Position numbers and translations under genes: made by a program
NCBI GenBank assembly: GCA_963757605.1
Contig: CAVWSF010000005.1
Span: 1,426,001-1,490,000, forward strand
DNA from: JAICJC01 sp963757605
GTDB taxonomy: Bacteria; Actinomycetota; Thermoleophilia; Gaiellales; JAICJC01
Length of the DNA stretch: 64,000 nt
Direction of reading: 5' to 3'
The notes under the pieces: model-generated
Database searches by the model: none
Told to the model about the DNA's origin: nothing
What the model saw: the letters and a program-made list of their open reading frames with translations, nothing else
Part shown: piece after piece, positions 17,206-24,597 of the stretch
Position numbering within the stretch: position 1 is the first letter of the stretch
Layout of the letters: the number at the start of each line of letters is the position of its first letter

Positions 17206-17907
17206 ATGAACGCTGGAGGCGGACTCCCAAAGGACGGGGGGGCGGCCGGGCCCGCCAGGATCTACCTGGTGCGCCATGGCCGCACTGTGATGAACGCCGA
17301 GGTCCGCTTCCGCGGCCGGCTTGAGGTGCCGCTCGACGCCGTCGGCCGGGCTGAGGCGCTCGCGACCGCGCAGCGGCTCTCGACGATCGGACTCGCGGCT
17401 GCGTACACGAGCCCACTCGCCCGCGCCCGGGAGGTCGCCATCGCGATCGCGGCCGCATCGCGCCTCTCGCGGGTGGACGACGAGGATGGGCTGACCAACA
17501 TCGACTACGGCGTCTGGGAGGGCCTCACGAAGGAGGAGTGCTCCACCCACGACGCCGAGGCGTTCCGCATCTACGCGGAGGACCCCGAGCGGGCGGTCTG
17601 CCCCGAGGGCGAGGCGCTGGCAGTCGCGGCCGACCGGGTCGTCGAGGCGCTGCGCGCGATCGGCGCGCGCCATCCCGGCGAGTCGGTGGCGGCCGTCACG
17701 CACGGAGCGATGGTGCGCCTTGCCGTGCTGCGCGTGGCCGGCCCCTCGATCGGGGACTGGCAGTTCAAGCTGCCGACCGGCTCGGCGACGATCTTCGAGG
17801 TGACGGACGGCGAGCTGAGCCTGATCTCGCCGATCAACCGCCTCCAGCCCGATCCGCGCAAGGCCGCCGCCGAGACGGTGGAGGCCCCACGCGCCGTGGC
17901 GTCGTAG
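17206..17907 (+). CDS. Histidine phosphatase family protein (phosphoglycerate-mutase-like)
   Basis: A 233-residue phosphatase-fold protein with the nucleophile motif YLVRHGRT (about 22-29), the second-half VTHGAMVRLAVL carrying the other catalytic His, and the acidic YGVWEGLTKEE region. Family members act on sugar phosphates, cobalamin precursors or proteins. Its place just before a nucleotide-sugar epimerase suggests a sugar-phosphate substrate, as GmhB/GpgP-type steps do, but nothing in the sequence fixes this. RBS GAGAGG upstream of ATG 17206; the next gene starts 38 bp after its stop and is probably co-transcribed. Confidence 0.83.
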   Translation: MNAGGGLPKDGGAAGPARIYLVRHGRTVMNAEVRFRGRLEVPLDAVGRAEALATAQRLSTIGLAAAYTSPLARAREVAIAIAAASRLSRVDDEDGLTNIDYGVWEGLTKEECSTHDAEAFRIYAEDPERAVCPEGEALAVAADRVVEALRAIGARHPGESVAAVTHGAMVRLAVLRVAGPSIGDWQFKLPTGSATIFEVTDGELSLISPINRLQPDPRKAAAETVEAPRAVAS

Positions 17908-17945
17908 GTGGCTGAGCGAAACACACTTCCGTGGGGGGAGCAGGA

Positions 17946-18953
17946 ATGACTAGGGACACCGTGCTTGTGGCAGGGGGTGGCGGCTTCATCGGCGGCCACC
18001 TGGTGGGAGACCTCGTTGGGAGCGGGATGCGCGTGCGCGCGGTCGACGTGAAGCCGCTCGACGACTGGTATCAGGTGTCGCCCGATGCCGAGAACATGGT
18101 GCTCGACCTGTCCGGGATCGACGCCTGCCGGCGCGCGGTCGCCGGCGTCGGTGCCGTGTACAACCTCGCCGCCGACATGGGCGGGATGGGTTTCATCGAG
18201 ACGCACAAGGCCCTCTGCATGCTGTCGGTCCTTGTCAACACCCACATGCTGATGGCCGCCCGTGACGAGGGCATCGAGCGCTTCTTCTTCTCGTCGTCGG
18301 CGTGTGTCTACGCGGCCGACCGGCAGACGTCTCCCGACGTGACGGCGCTGGCCGAGGCCGACGCCTACCCGGCGATGCCCGAAGACGGCTATGGGTGGGA
18401 GAAGCTCTTCAGCGAGCGGATGTGCCGCCATTTCCGTGAGGATTTCGGCATCGCGACGCGGGTCGCCCGCTACCACAACGTCTACGGGCCGTACGGGACG
18501 TACGACGGCGGCCGCGAGAAGGCGCCCGCAGCGATCTGCCGCAAGGTGACCGAGGCCAAGCTCACCGGCACCCACGCCATCGAGATCTGGGGCGACGGCG
18601 AGCAGACCCGCAGCTTCATGTACGTCGACGACTGCGTCCACGGCACGCAGCTTCTGGCTGCGAGCGACGTGATCGATCCGATCAACGTCGGAAGCTCCGA
18701 GCTCGTGACGATCAACCAGCTCGTCTCGATCGTCGAGGAGATCGCGGGGATCGAGGTCGAGCGGCGCTACAAGCTCGACGCGCCCCAGGGCGTCCGCGGG
18801 CGGAACAGCGACAACACGCTCATCCTCGAGCAGCTCGGCTGGGAGCCCTCGATCAGCCTGCGCGACGGCATGGAGCGCACGTACCGCTGGATCTACGACG
18901 AGATGGTCGCGAGCGGCCGCTACACCGCCCCGCGCGCCACAGTCGTCTCGTAG
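17946..18953 (+). CDS. NAD-dependent nucleotide-sugar epimerase, GDP-mannose 3,5-epimerase-like
   Basis: A 335-residue extended SDR enzyme. The Rossmann loop is VAGGGGFIGGH (8-18). NLAADMGGMGFIETHKA is a hallmark of GDP-mannose 3,5-epimerases, and SSSACVYA has the Cys (about 120) used with a Lys in that enzyme's acid-base steps; YGWEK (149-153) is the SDR Tyr/Lys pair. The expected product is GDP-L-galactose or GDP-L-gulose for the polysaccharide. ATG 17946 follows GGGGGAG; a GTG at 17931 is less likely. The last 34 bp overlap the converging sulfotransferase gene. Confidence 0.85.
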   Translation: MTRDTVLVAGGGGFIGGHLVGDLVGSGMRVRAVDVKPLDDWYQVSPDAENMVLDLSGIDACRRAVAGVGAVYNLAADMGGMGFIETHKALCMLSVLVNTHMLMAARDEGIERFFFSSSACVYAADRQTSPDVTALAEADAYPAMPEDGYGWEKLFSERMCRHFREDFGIATRVARYHNVYGPYGTYDGGREKAPAAICRKVTEAKLTGTHAIEIWGDGEQTRSFMYVDDCVHGTQLLAASDVIDPINVGSSELVTINQLVSIVEEIAGIEVERRYKLDAPQGVRGRNSDNTLILEQLGWEPSISLRDGMERTYRWIYDEMVASGRYTAPRATVVS

Positions 18954-19642
18954 CGCCTCGTAAGGCTGCGGCGGAGCTCCGGCGGCAGCGCCGCGACGCG
19001 GGCGCGCGCCGCGGCGGCGGTCTGGGCGCGCTCCTCGGAGGGGCGCGCCACTGCCGACTCGGCGATCCGCACAGCGCCTGACCTGGCGCGGTTTCCGGCC
19101 TCGATCCGAGCGAAGCAGCTGCGGACGTTCTCGTCGGTGTGCTCGAACGGCGTGAACGACGTGCCGAAGCGGCCGTTCGTGCGCTCGATCACGCGGCCGA
19201 AGTCGCCGATCACCTCCCCGAACTCGGCGACGATGCACCTGTCGAGCACGTCTGCGACGCCTTCGTAGAAGCGCAGGTAGGTGCGGGCCGCGAGCCCCGG
19301 GTCCACGCTCGGCTTGCGCGCGATGACCGATGCGATCGCGTCCTCCGGCGGCCGCACGAGCAGGATGACCGGCACGCCGGCGTCCACTGCGGCGACGACG
19401 TGCGGTGCCGCGTGCAGATGGTGGGCCACCGTGACCGGCCGCTCCTGCGCCATCTCGAATGCAGCCACCGCGAAGGTGTTGGCCGACCGCGGATAGCCCT
19501 CGATCAGAACGTCCGTGCTGGGGCCGAGCACGCGGTCGCCGTAGCGGCGGCGGGCGAGCGCGAGGTAGAGACGCGGGAAGCGGATGAGCGGATTGGCGCC
19601 GCCGAGGCCGCGGCGGAGACCCGCCGGCGCCCTACCAGTCAA
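18920..19642 (-). CDS. Sulfotransferase-like protein
   Basis: About 240 residues, shorter than its neighbours. VLIEGYPRSANTFAVAAFEMAQ is a PAPS-binding-type P-loop and VILLVRPPEDAIASVIAR takes the place of the 3'-phosphate site. No ATG or GTG precedes the P-loop in frame; the TTG at 19642, inside the end of the upstream gene, is the best start, giving an 11-bp overlap. The C-terminus lacks the usual acidic RYEDL motif, so activity or acceptor may differ. It overlaps the epimerase gene tail to tail by 34 bp. Confidence 0.75.
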   Translation of the reverse strand: MTGRAPAGLRRGLGGANPLIRFPRLYLALARRRYGDRVLGPSTDVLIEGYPRSANTFAVAAFEMAQERPVTVAHHLHAAPHVVAAVDAGVPVILLVRPPEDAIASVIARKPSVDPGLAARTYLRFYEGVADVLDRCIVAEFGEVIGDFGRVIERTNGRFGTSFTPFEHTDENVRSCFARIEAGNRARSGAVRIAESAVARPSEERAQTAAAARARVAALPPELRRSLTRRYETTVARGAV

Positions 19643-20516
19643 GGTCGGACTCGTAGCCGAGCGCGACCAGGGCGCGGCCGGCGTGCGCCTTGAACAGCCG
19701 CACGTGCTCGGGCGTGAGTCGCTCCCGCCAGCCGCCCGCCCGGCCCTGGCGGAACGTGGAGCTTCGATCCGACCAGACGCGGTCTGCGACGGCGGCGACG
19801 CGGGCGGGATCGAGCTCCCGGCCGGCGTGGCGGGCGATGTCGGCGACGGCGCGCTCCTGAGCCTCACGGCTGCCGCCGCCGGCGGTGCCGATCAGATCCT
19901 CGAACCGGACGACAAGCACGCCCGACGTCGAGAGCCACGGCACGAACCGATCGAGCCGCTCGCCGATCGAGGCCTGCCCGCGGCCGTACTCGTCGGCGCC
20001 GAACCCGGTGATGGTGGCCGCGATCCGCTCGTCGGCGGTGGCGTAGCGCTCGCTGAAGCGGCGGTGAAGGTCGTGCCCGGCCATCTCGAGCACGTAGTGC
20101 TGCGCCGAGACGACCACGTCGCGCGGGTCGCGGATCATGACGAGCGATCGGTAGCCGAGCTCGTCCAAGAGCTCGGGCAGGCCGGGCACGTACGGGAAGT
20201 GGCCCGTGGCGTACTGGCCCTTGTTCACGCGCGCCAGCGTCCGCCGCAGCCGAGCCCAGTCGAGGTTCGAGCCGTCACGGCGAGCCTCGCCGTCGACGTA
20301 GTCCCCCTCCGAGCGGTGCACGCCCGAGAACATCATCCGTGGCAGCTCGCCGAGGAGCGTCGAGAGGAGGTGTGTGCCGGCCTTCGGGAAGCTGTTTGCG
20401 AAGACGCGCGGGCCGGGCAGGAACACGGCCGCCCGGGCGACGGCCCGGTAGGCGGGCACCGCGGCACGCCGCTTCACGGTCTCGTGGCGCGCGATGAGTT
20501 TCGTGAGAGTCGGCAT
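19632..20516 (-). CDS. Sulfotransferase
   Basis: A 294-residue cytosolic-type sulfotransferase. FANSFPKAGTHLLSTLL is the 5'-phosphosulfate loop (the SFPKAGTT form), LVMIRDPRDVVVSAQHY is the 3'-phosphate site, VVRFEDLIG the middle motif, and FRQGRAGGWRERLTPEHVRLFK the C-terminal region that closes over PAPS (RKGxxGDW type). This is the most canonical sulfotransferase in the window. It is divergent from the pair at 20597-22434 and overlaps the next minus-strand gene. Confidence 0.9.
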   Translation of the reverse strand: MPTLTKLIARHETVKRRAAVPAYRAVARAAVFLPGPRVFANSFPKAGTHLLSTLLGELPRMMFSGVHRSEGDYVDGEARRDGSNLDWARLRRTLARVNKGQYATGHFPYVPGLPELLDELGYRSLVMIRDPRDVVVSAQHYVLEMAGHDLHRRFSERYATADERIAATITGFGADEYGRGQASIGERLDRFVPWLSTSGVLVVRFEDLIGTAGGGSREAQERAVADIARHAGRELDPARVAAVADRVWSDRSSTFRQGRAGGWRERLTPEHVRLFKAHAGRALVALGYESDLDW

Positions 20517-20596
20517 GGGTGGCGCCGCTCGAGTATCCGGTTCGCCGCCGGTGGTGTCAACGCGGCAGCCGGAACCAAGCGGGGATACTGCCCGCC

Positions 20597-21511
20597 GTGG
20601 AGCCCATCCTCGTCACCGGCTCGCATCGCTCCGGCACGGGCTGGGTCGGAAGCGTGCTCGCCTCGTCGCCCGAGCCGGTCGGATACGTCTGGGAGCCGTT
20701 CAGCATCCTGCATCGGCCCGGCACGTGCGCCGCGCGCTTCCCGTACTGGTTCCCCTACGTCTGCTCCCAGAACGAGGACGGGGTGCGCGGGCCGGTGGCC
20801 GACATGTTGGCGTGGCGCTACGCCTACGGCGCCGAGCTGCGCGCCTTGCGAAGCCCCAAGGACACCGCCCGCATGGTGCGCGACGCCGCCCGGTTCGCCC
20901 GACACCGGCGGGCGCAGGCGATGCCGCTGCTCAAGGATCCGATCGCGGCGTTCTCGGCCGAGTGGCTCGCCGACACCTTCCGCGCCCGGCCGGTGCTGCT
21001 GGTCCGCCATCCGGCCGCCTTCGCGGCGAGCATCAAGCGCCTGGGCCTGCGGCATCCGTTCGGCCACTTCCTCGCCCAGCCGCTCATGATGCGCGACTGG
21101 CTCGCGCCGTACGGGGAGGAGATCGAACGGTTCGCGGCCGAGGAGAAGGACCTGGTCGACCAGGCGATCCTGCTCTGGAACGTGATCCATCACGCGATCT
21201 GCGAGTACCGGGCCCGCCGCCCCGAGTGGCCGCTCCTCCGGCTTGAGGACGTGTCGCGCCGGCCGCTCGAGGAGTTCCACGCACTCTTCGACCACCTGGG
21301 CCTGGCCCGCGACGCCCGCATCGACGCTCTGGTGCACGAGACGTCTGATGCCTCCAACCCGGCCGAGGCGGCTACCGCCGACTCGATCCGGCGCGACAGC
21401 GCGGCGCACGTGTGGAACTGGAAGCGCACGCTCGGAGAGGAGGAGGTCGAGCGCGTGCGGGAGGGCACCGATGCGCTGGCCGCGACATTCTACGGCGCGG
21501 ACGACTGGTGA
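20597..21511 (+). CDS. Sulfotransferase
   Basis: A 304-residue protein starting VEPILVTGSHRSGTGWVGSVLA, a P-loop that binds PAPS. LLVRHPAAFAASIKRLG is the 3'-phosphate site. DQAILLWNVIHHAICEYR and SNPAEA are shared with the next gene, its tandem paralogue. GTG 20597 is preceded by GATACT 7 nt upstream, so it may be leaderless. GTGA overlap with the next gene indicates co-translation. Confidence 0.83.
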   Translation: MEPILVTGSHRSGTGWVGSVLASSPEPVGYVWEPFSILHRPGTCAARFPYWFPYVCSQNEDGVRGPVADMLAWRYAYGAELRALRSPKDTARMVRDAARFARHRRAQAMPLLKDPIAAFSAEWLADTFRARPVLLVRHPAAFAASIKRLGLRHPFGHFLAQPLMMRDWLAPYGEEIERFAAEEKDLVDQAILLWNVIHHAICEYRARRPEWPLLRLEDVSRRPLEEFHALFDHLGLARDARIDALVHETSDASNPAEAATADSIRRDSAAHVWNWKRTLGEEEVERVREGTDALAATFYGADDW

Positions 21512-22434
21512 GGTCGATCCTCGTCACCGGGATCAACCGCTCAGGGACGACATGGGTCGGGGAGACGCTCGCCCGAGCCCCAGGCGTAGCGCTCATCTAC
21601 GAGCCGTTCAGCCCCAACCACCGCCGGGGCGTCTTCCGCCATCCCACGCCCGAATGGTTCACGTACGTGCGCGCCGATCCGTCGGGGCGGCTCGCCGCCG
21701 ACCTGCGCCGCACGCTCGGCTTCCGCTACTCGTACGCCGCCGAGCTGCCGCGCATCCGCTCGCCGCGCGACGCCGCCCGCATGGCCCGTGACGCCGCCCG
21801 GTTCGCGCGCTGGCGCCGCGAGGGCCGCCGGCCGCTCGTCAAGGACCCGATCGCGATCCTCGCCGCACCGTGGCTCGCCCGCGAGCTCGAGATGCGGGTC
21901 GTGGTGACAATCCGCCACCCGGCGGCGTATGCGTCGAGCATGCGGCGGCTCGGGTGGACTCACGACTTCTCGGGCTTCCTGAGGCAGGCCGAGCTCGTCG
22001 ACGACCTCGTCCCGGCACTTCGCGGCGACATCGAGGCGATGGTGCGCCACCCAGGCGACATCCTCGACCAGGCGGCGCTTCTCTGGAACGTCATCCACAC
22101 CGTCATCGGCGCCTACCGGCGCGACCATCCGGACTGGGCCTTCGTGCGGCACGAGGACCTGTCCGCCGCCCCGGCAGCCGGCTTCCCCGACCTGTTCGAG
22201 CAGCTCGGCCTCGAGATGACGGCGGATGTCGAGCGATACGTGGCCGAGACGACCGGAGCCGGAAACCCTGCCGAGGCCGGGCCCGGCGTCGTCCACGAGC
22301 GCCGCCGTGACAGCGGCGGCGCCGCCCGCACCTGGCACGACCGCTTGACGCCCGAGGAGGTGGCCCGGGTGCGATCGCGCACCGCGGCCGTGGCGGCGGG
22401 GTTCTACGCCGAGGAGGACTGGCACACGCCCTGA
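21508..22434 (+). CDS. Sulfotransferase (tandem paralogue)
   Basis: A 308-residue relative of the preceding protein: VRSILVTGINRSGTTWVGETLA (P-loop), RSPRDAARMARDAARFARWRR, PLVKDPIAI, VVTIRHPAAYASSMRRLG (3'-phosphate site), DQAALLWNVIHTVIGAYR and GNPAEAG. The GTG at 21508 overlaps the upstream TGA. The two enzymes may sulfate different positions of the same glycan; this is inference from the duplication. The 330 bp after it hold only the promoter at 22624. Confidence 0.83.
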   Translation: MRSILVTGINRSGTTWVGETLARAPGVALIYEPFSPNHRRGVFRHPTPEWFTYVRADPSGRLAADLRRTLGFRYSYAAELPRIRSPRDAARMARDAARFARWRREGRRPLVKDPIAILAAPWLARELEMRVVVTIRHPAAYASSMRRLGWTHDFSGFLRQAELVDDLVPALRGDIEAMVRHPGDILDQAALLWNVIHTVIGAYRRDHPDWAFVRHEDLSAAPAAGFPDLFEQLGLEMTADVERYVAETTGAGNPAEAGPGVVHERRRDSGGAARTWHDRLTPEEVARVRSRTAAVAAGFYAEEDWHTP

Positions 22435-22623
22435 TCCCGGCCGCGGGCGCTCTGCTGCTCAGGCGAGCGCGTCCCGACGCCGAACGAGGGAAAGGGCACC
22501 TGCGCCGCCTCGGGCCAGGTGCACCTCAGCGAGGCCGATCATCACCACATGACCGACGATCCCGATCGACACCACAACTCGGGACGTGCATTCCCGCCTG
22601 CCAGGGATCGAGTCTGGCGAACC

Positions 22624-22652
22624 TTGACAGTTTTCTCACGCTCCCCTAACCT
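22624..22652 (+). promoter_or_regulatory. Promoter TTGACA-17-TAACCT of the LamG-type secreted protein
   Basis: TTGACA (22624-22629), 17-bp spacer, TAACCT (22647-22652). Boxes, spacing and most spacer bases match the promoter at 14995-15023. The sequence just downstream (a GGGCCGG-rich leader) is also similar between the two, which argues that translation of both proteins starts after this point. Confidence 0.7.
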
Positions 22653-22767
22653 GGCCTCGGCTCGTTCTCCGGGCCGGGGGAGCTGTGTAGAGTCGGCACC
22701 GAGGCGGGCACGTGCAAACGCGTGGGGAGTACCGACGACCGGAACGCGACGAGTCCGCGGGATTCTT

Positions 22768-24132
22768 GTGGCCGCCGCCGTCTGTATGACGGTGTTGGCG
22801 ACGCCGGCGATGGGTGCGGGCACGAACCTGCTCACGAACGGCGACTTCGAGGCCGGCGGCGGCTCGCTGACGGGCTGGAAGGGCCAGAACGCGACGCTCG
22901 CGCTCGTGCCGGGGAACGGCAGTGCGAACGCTGCGCAGGTGACCAGGAGCGGATCCACGGGCACATACGCCATAAAGACGGTGTCTGACCCCGTACCGGC
23001 GGCCGGGGCCGGCGACGTGTACGTCGCCGACGGGCGGTTCAACGCGCCGTCCGGGAAGAGCGTCTGCCTCAAGGTGAAGGAGTCCGGAACGACGTCGAAG
23101 ACGGTGACGGGGTGCACGACGGGGACGGGCGGCTGGGCGACGCTCGCCGAGCTGAGCTACACCGTCGTTTCGTCCGGCGACTCGCTGACGTTCTTCGTTG
23201 TGCAGAAGAAGGCGGTCTCCGGCGACTCGTTCATGGTCGACGACCTGAGCTTCTCGACCGACACGGCGACGATCGCCCCGCCGACAAACCTCCATGCGAC
23301 GGCCACCTCTGCGACCGAGATCGACCTCACCTGGAACGCCTCGACCACGCCGACCGTGACCGGCTACCACGTCTTCAAGGATGGTGGGTCGCAGCCGATC
23401 GCGACCGTGAACGCCCCGTCGCACTCGTTCGAGGACACGAACGTCCAGCCGGCGACGACCCACAGCTACACGGTCACGGCGTTCGACGGAAACGGCGAGT
23501 CGGTCGCCTCGAACCAGGCCACGGCGACGACCCCGTCCGGGGGCGGAGCCGGCGTCATCTCGACGTGGCCGCTGGCCACGAATGCCAACGACACCACCGA
23601 CGGCAACAACGGCGCCGTGCAGAACGTCGTCTTCGACGGCAGCGACGCCGCCTTCAACGGCGCGAACACGCGCGTGACCGTCCCGTTTGCGACCAACCTG
23701 GTGCCCGGCTCGGCCGACGTGACCACCAGCCTCGAGATCAACACCACCCACCAGCCCGGCACCGGCAACTTCGACTTCGACCTCCTCCGCTCCGAGCCGA
23801 CCGGGAAGATGTACAAGGTGGAGCTGTTCCCGCATGGCGCGGTGAAGGCTCAGGCGCAGTGCATCTTCCACGGCTCGCTGGCCAACATCAACGTGCACGC
23901 CGGGCCGAGCCTGAACGACGGCCAGTGGCACACGATCGTGTGCCACAAGACCGCCAACCAGGTGACGCTGACCGTGGACGGCGTCCAGGTCGGGTCGGCG
24001 AACGTCGCCGTCGGCTCGATCACGTTCAAGACGAATGCGGTCTTCGCGATCGGCTACAAGCCCGTTCCCGGAGGCACCGACGGCGACTTCTACAACGGGC
24101 TCATGCGGAACGTCTCCGTCGCGATCGGCTAG
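22768..24132 (+). CDS. Secreted modular protein: carbohydrate-binding-like module, FN3 domain and LamG-like domain
   Basis: Exported protein sharing a GTNLLTNGDFE module and an FN3 domain (PPTNLHATATSATEIDLTWN) with the phosphoesterase at 13233-14969, but ending in a LamG/concanavalin-like domain of about 190 residues (VISTWPLATNANDTTDGNN, NDGQWHTIVCHKTANQVTLTVDG). It probably binds extracellular glycan. The start is unresolved: the frame is open from GTG 22519, but the promoter at 22624 lies inside that stretch. GTG 22768 is the only in-frame start after it and gives a signal peptide lacking basic residues (ATPAMG cleavage region). A start-region frameshift is possible. Confidence 0.75.
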   Translation: MAAAVCMTVLATPAMGAGTNLLTNGDFEAGGGSLTGWKGQNATLALVPGNGSANAAQVTRSGSTGTYAIKTVSDPVPAAGAGDVYVADGRFNAPSGKSVCLKVKESGTTSKTVTGCTTGTGGWATLAELSYTVVSSGDSLTFFVVQKKAVSGDSFMVDDLSFSTDTATIAPPTNLHATATSATEIDLTWNASTTPTVTGYHVFKDGGSQPIATVNAPSHSFEDTNVQPATTHSYTVTAFDGNGESVASNQATATTPSGGGAGVISTWPLATNANDTTDGNNGAVQNVVFDGSDAAFNGANTRVTVPFATNLVPGSADVTTSLEINTTHQPGTGNFDFDLLRSEPTGKMYKVELFPHGAVKAQAQCIFHGSLANINVHAGPSLNDGQWHTIVCHKTANQVTLTVDGVQVGSANVAVGSITFKTNAVFAIGYKPVPGGTDGDFYNGLMRNVSVAIG

Positions 24133-24360
24133 CTCCGGCCCGGGCGCGCCGGTCACGCTCCAGCAGTCTCGCCCGGCGTCATCGGCCGCCTCGTTCGTCC
24201 TGCTCCCAGGATAGGTGGCCGGGACGCTCTCGGCACGATCGTTTTGGATGGTCCTGCGCCAGGCCGGAAGACCGCGTCCCGGGCGCGGCCCCGGTCGTAT
24301 GATGGCTGAGCAATGGAGGCCGGCGGTGAGGCCAGTCGAGGCTCGACGGGTCCCGAGCGA

Positions 24361-24433
24361 TGGGCGCAACAGGGCTCGAACCTGTGACCTTCCGCGCGTG
24401 AAGCGGACGCTCTCCCAGCTGAGCTATGCGCCC
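24361..24433 (-). tRNA. tRNA-Val (anticodon CAC)
   Basis: 73-nt cloverleaf on the minus strand. Acceptor GGGCGCA pairs with TGCGCCC; the D-arm is GCTCAGCTGGGAGAGC, the anticodon loop TTCACGC, and the T-arm ACAGG/CCTGT around TTCGAGC. The discriminator is A and CCA is not encoded. Confidence 0.95.
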
Positions 24434-24444
24434 CGGGAGAGGGC

Positions 24445-24450
24445 AGTCTA
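24445..24450 (-). promoter_or_regulatory. -10 box TAGACT of tRNA-Val
   Basis: TAGACT on the minus strand ends 11 nt before the tRNA 5' end. Its TAG is also the stop codon of the response-regulator remnant just upstream. Confidence 0.5.
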
Positions 24451-24597
24451 CCGGGTCGCGGGCCGCTCCGGCCCGACGTGGGCGCGCACGTGGTGGACGA
24501 GCTCCGCGAGGCTGAACGGCTTCGCCAGGCAGGCGACCGCACCGAACCGGCCCAGGACGGAGCGGGGATCCGCCCCCCGGCGCGCGGTAGGCGCTCG
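24448..24597 (-). pseudogene. Remnant of a response-regulator receiver domain
   Basis: Directly after the stop of the ornithine-cyclodeaminase-family gene, the same frame stays open for about 49 codons. It contains FGAVACLAKPFSLAELVHHV and then RAHVG, matching the end of a REC domain, where the Lys of the KPF motif is an active-site residue. The phospho-acceptor Asp and the first four fifths of the domain are absent and no start codon is present, so it looks like the tail of a deleted regulator. The match is visual and short. Confidence 0.45.

Noticed and set aside
24298..24386. TATGAT box followed by a 24-codon frame at ATG 24313
   Set aside because: The frame runs into the antisense of tRNA-Val and has no RBS or recognisable sequence; probably chance.
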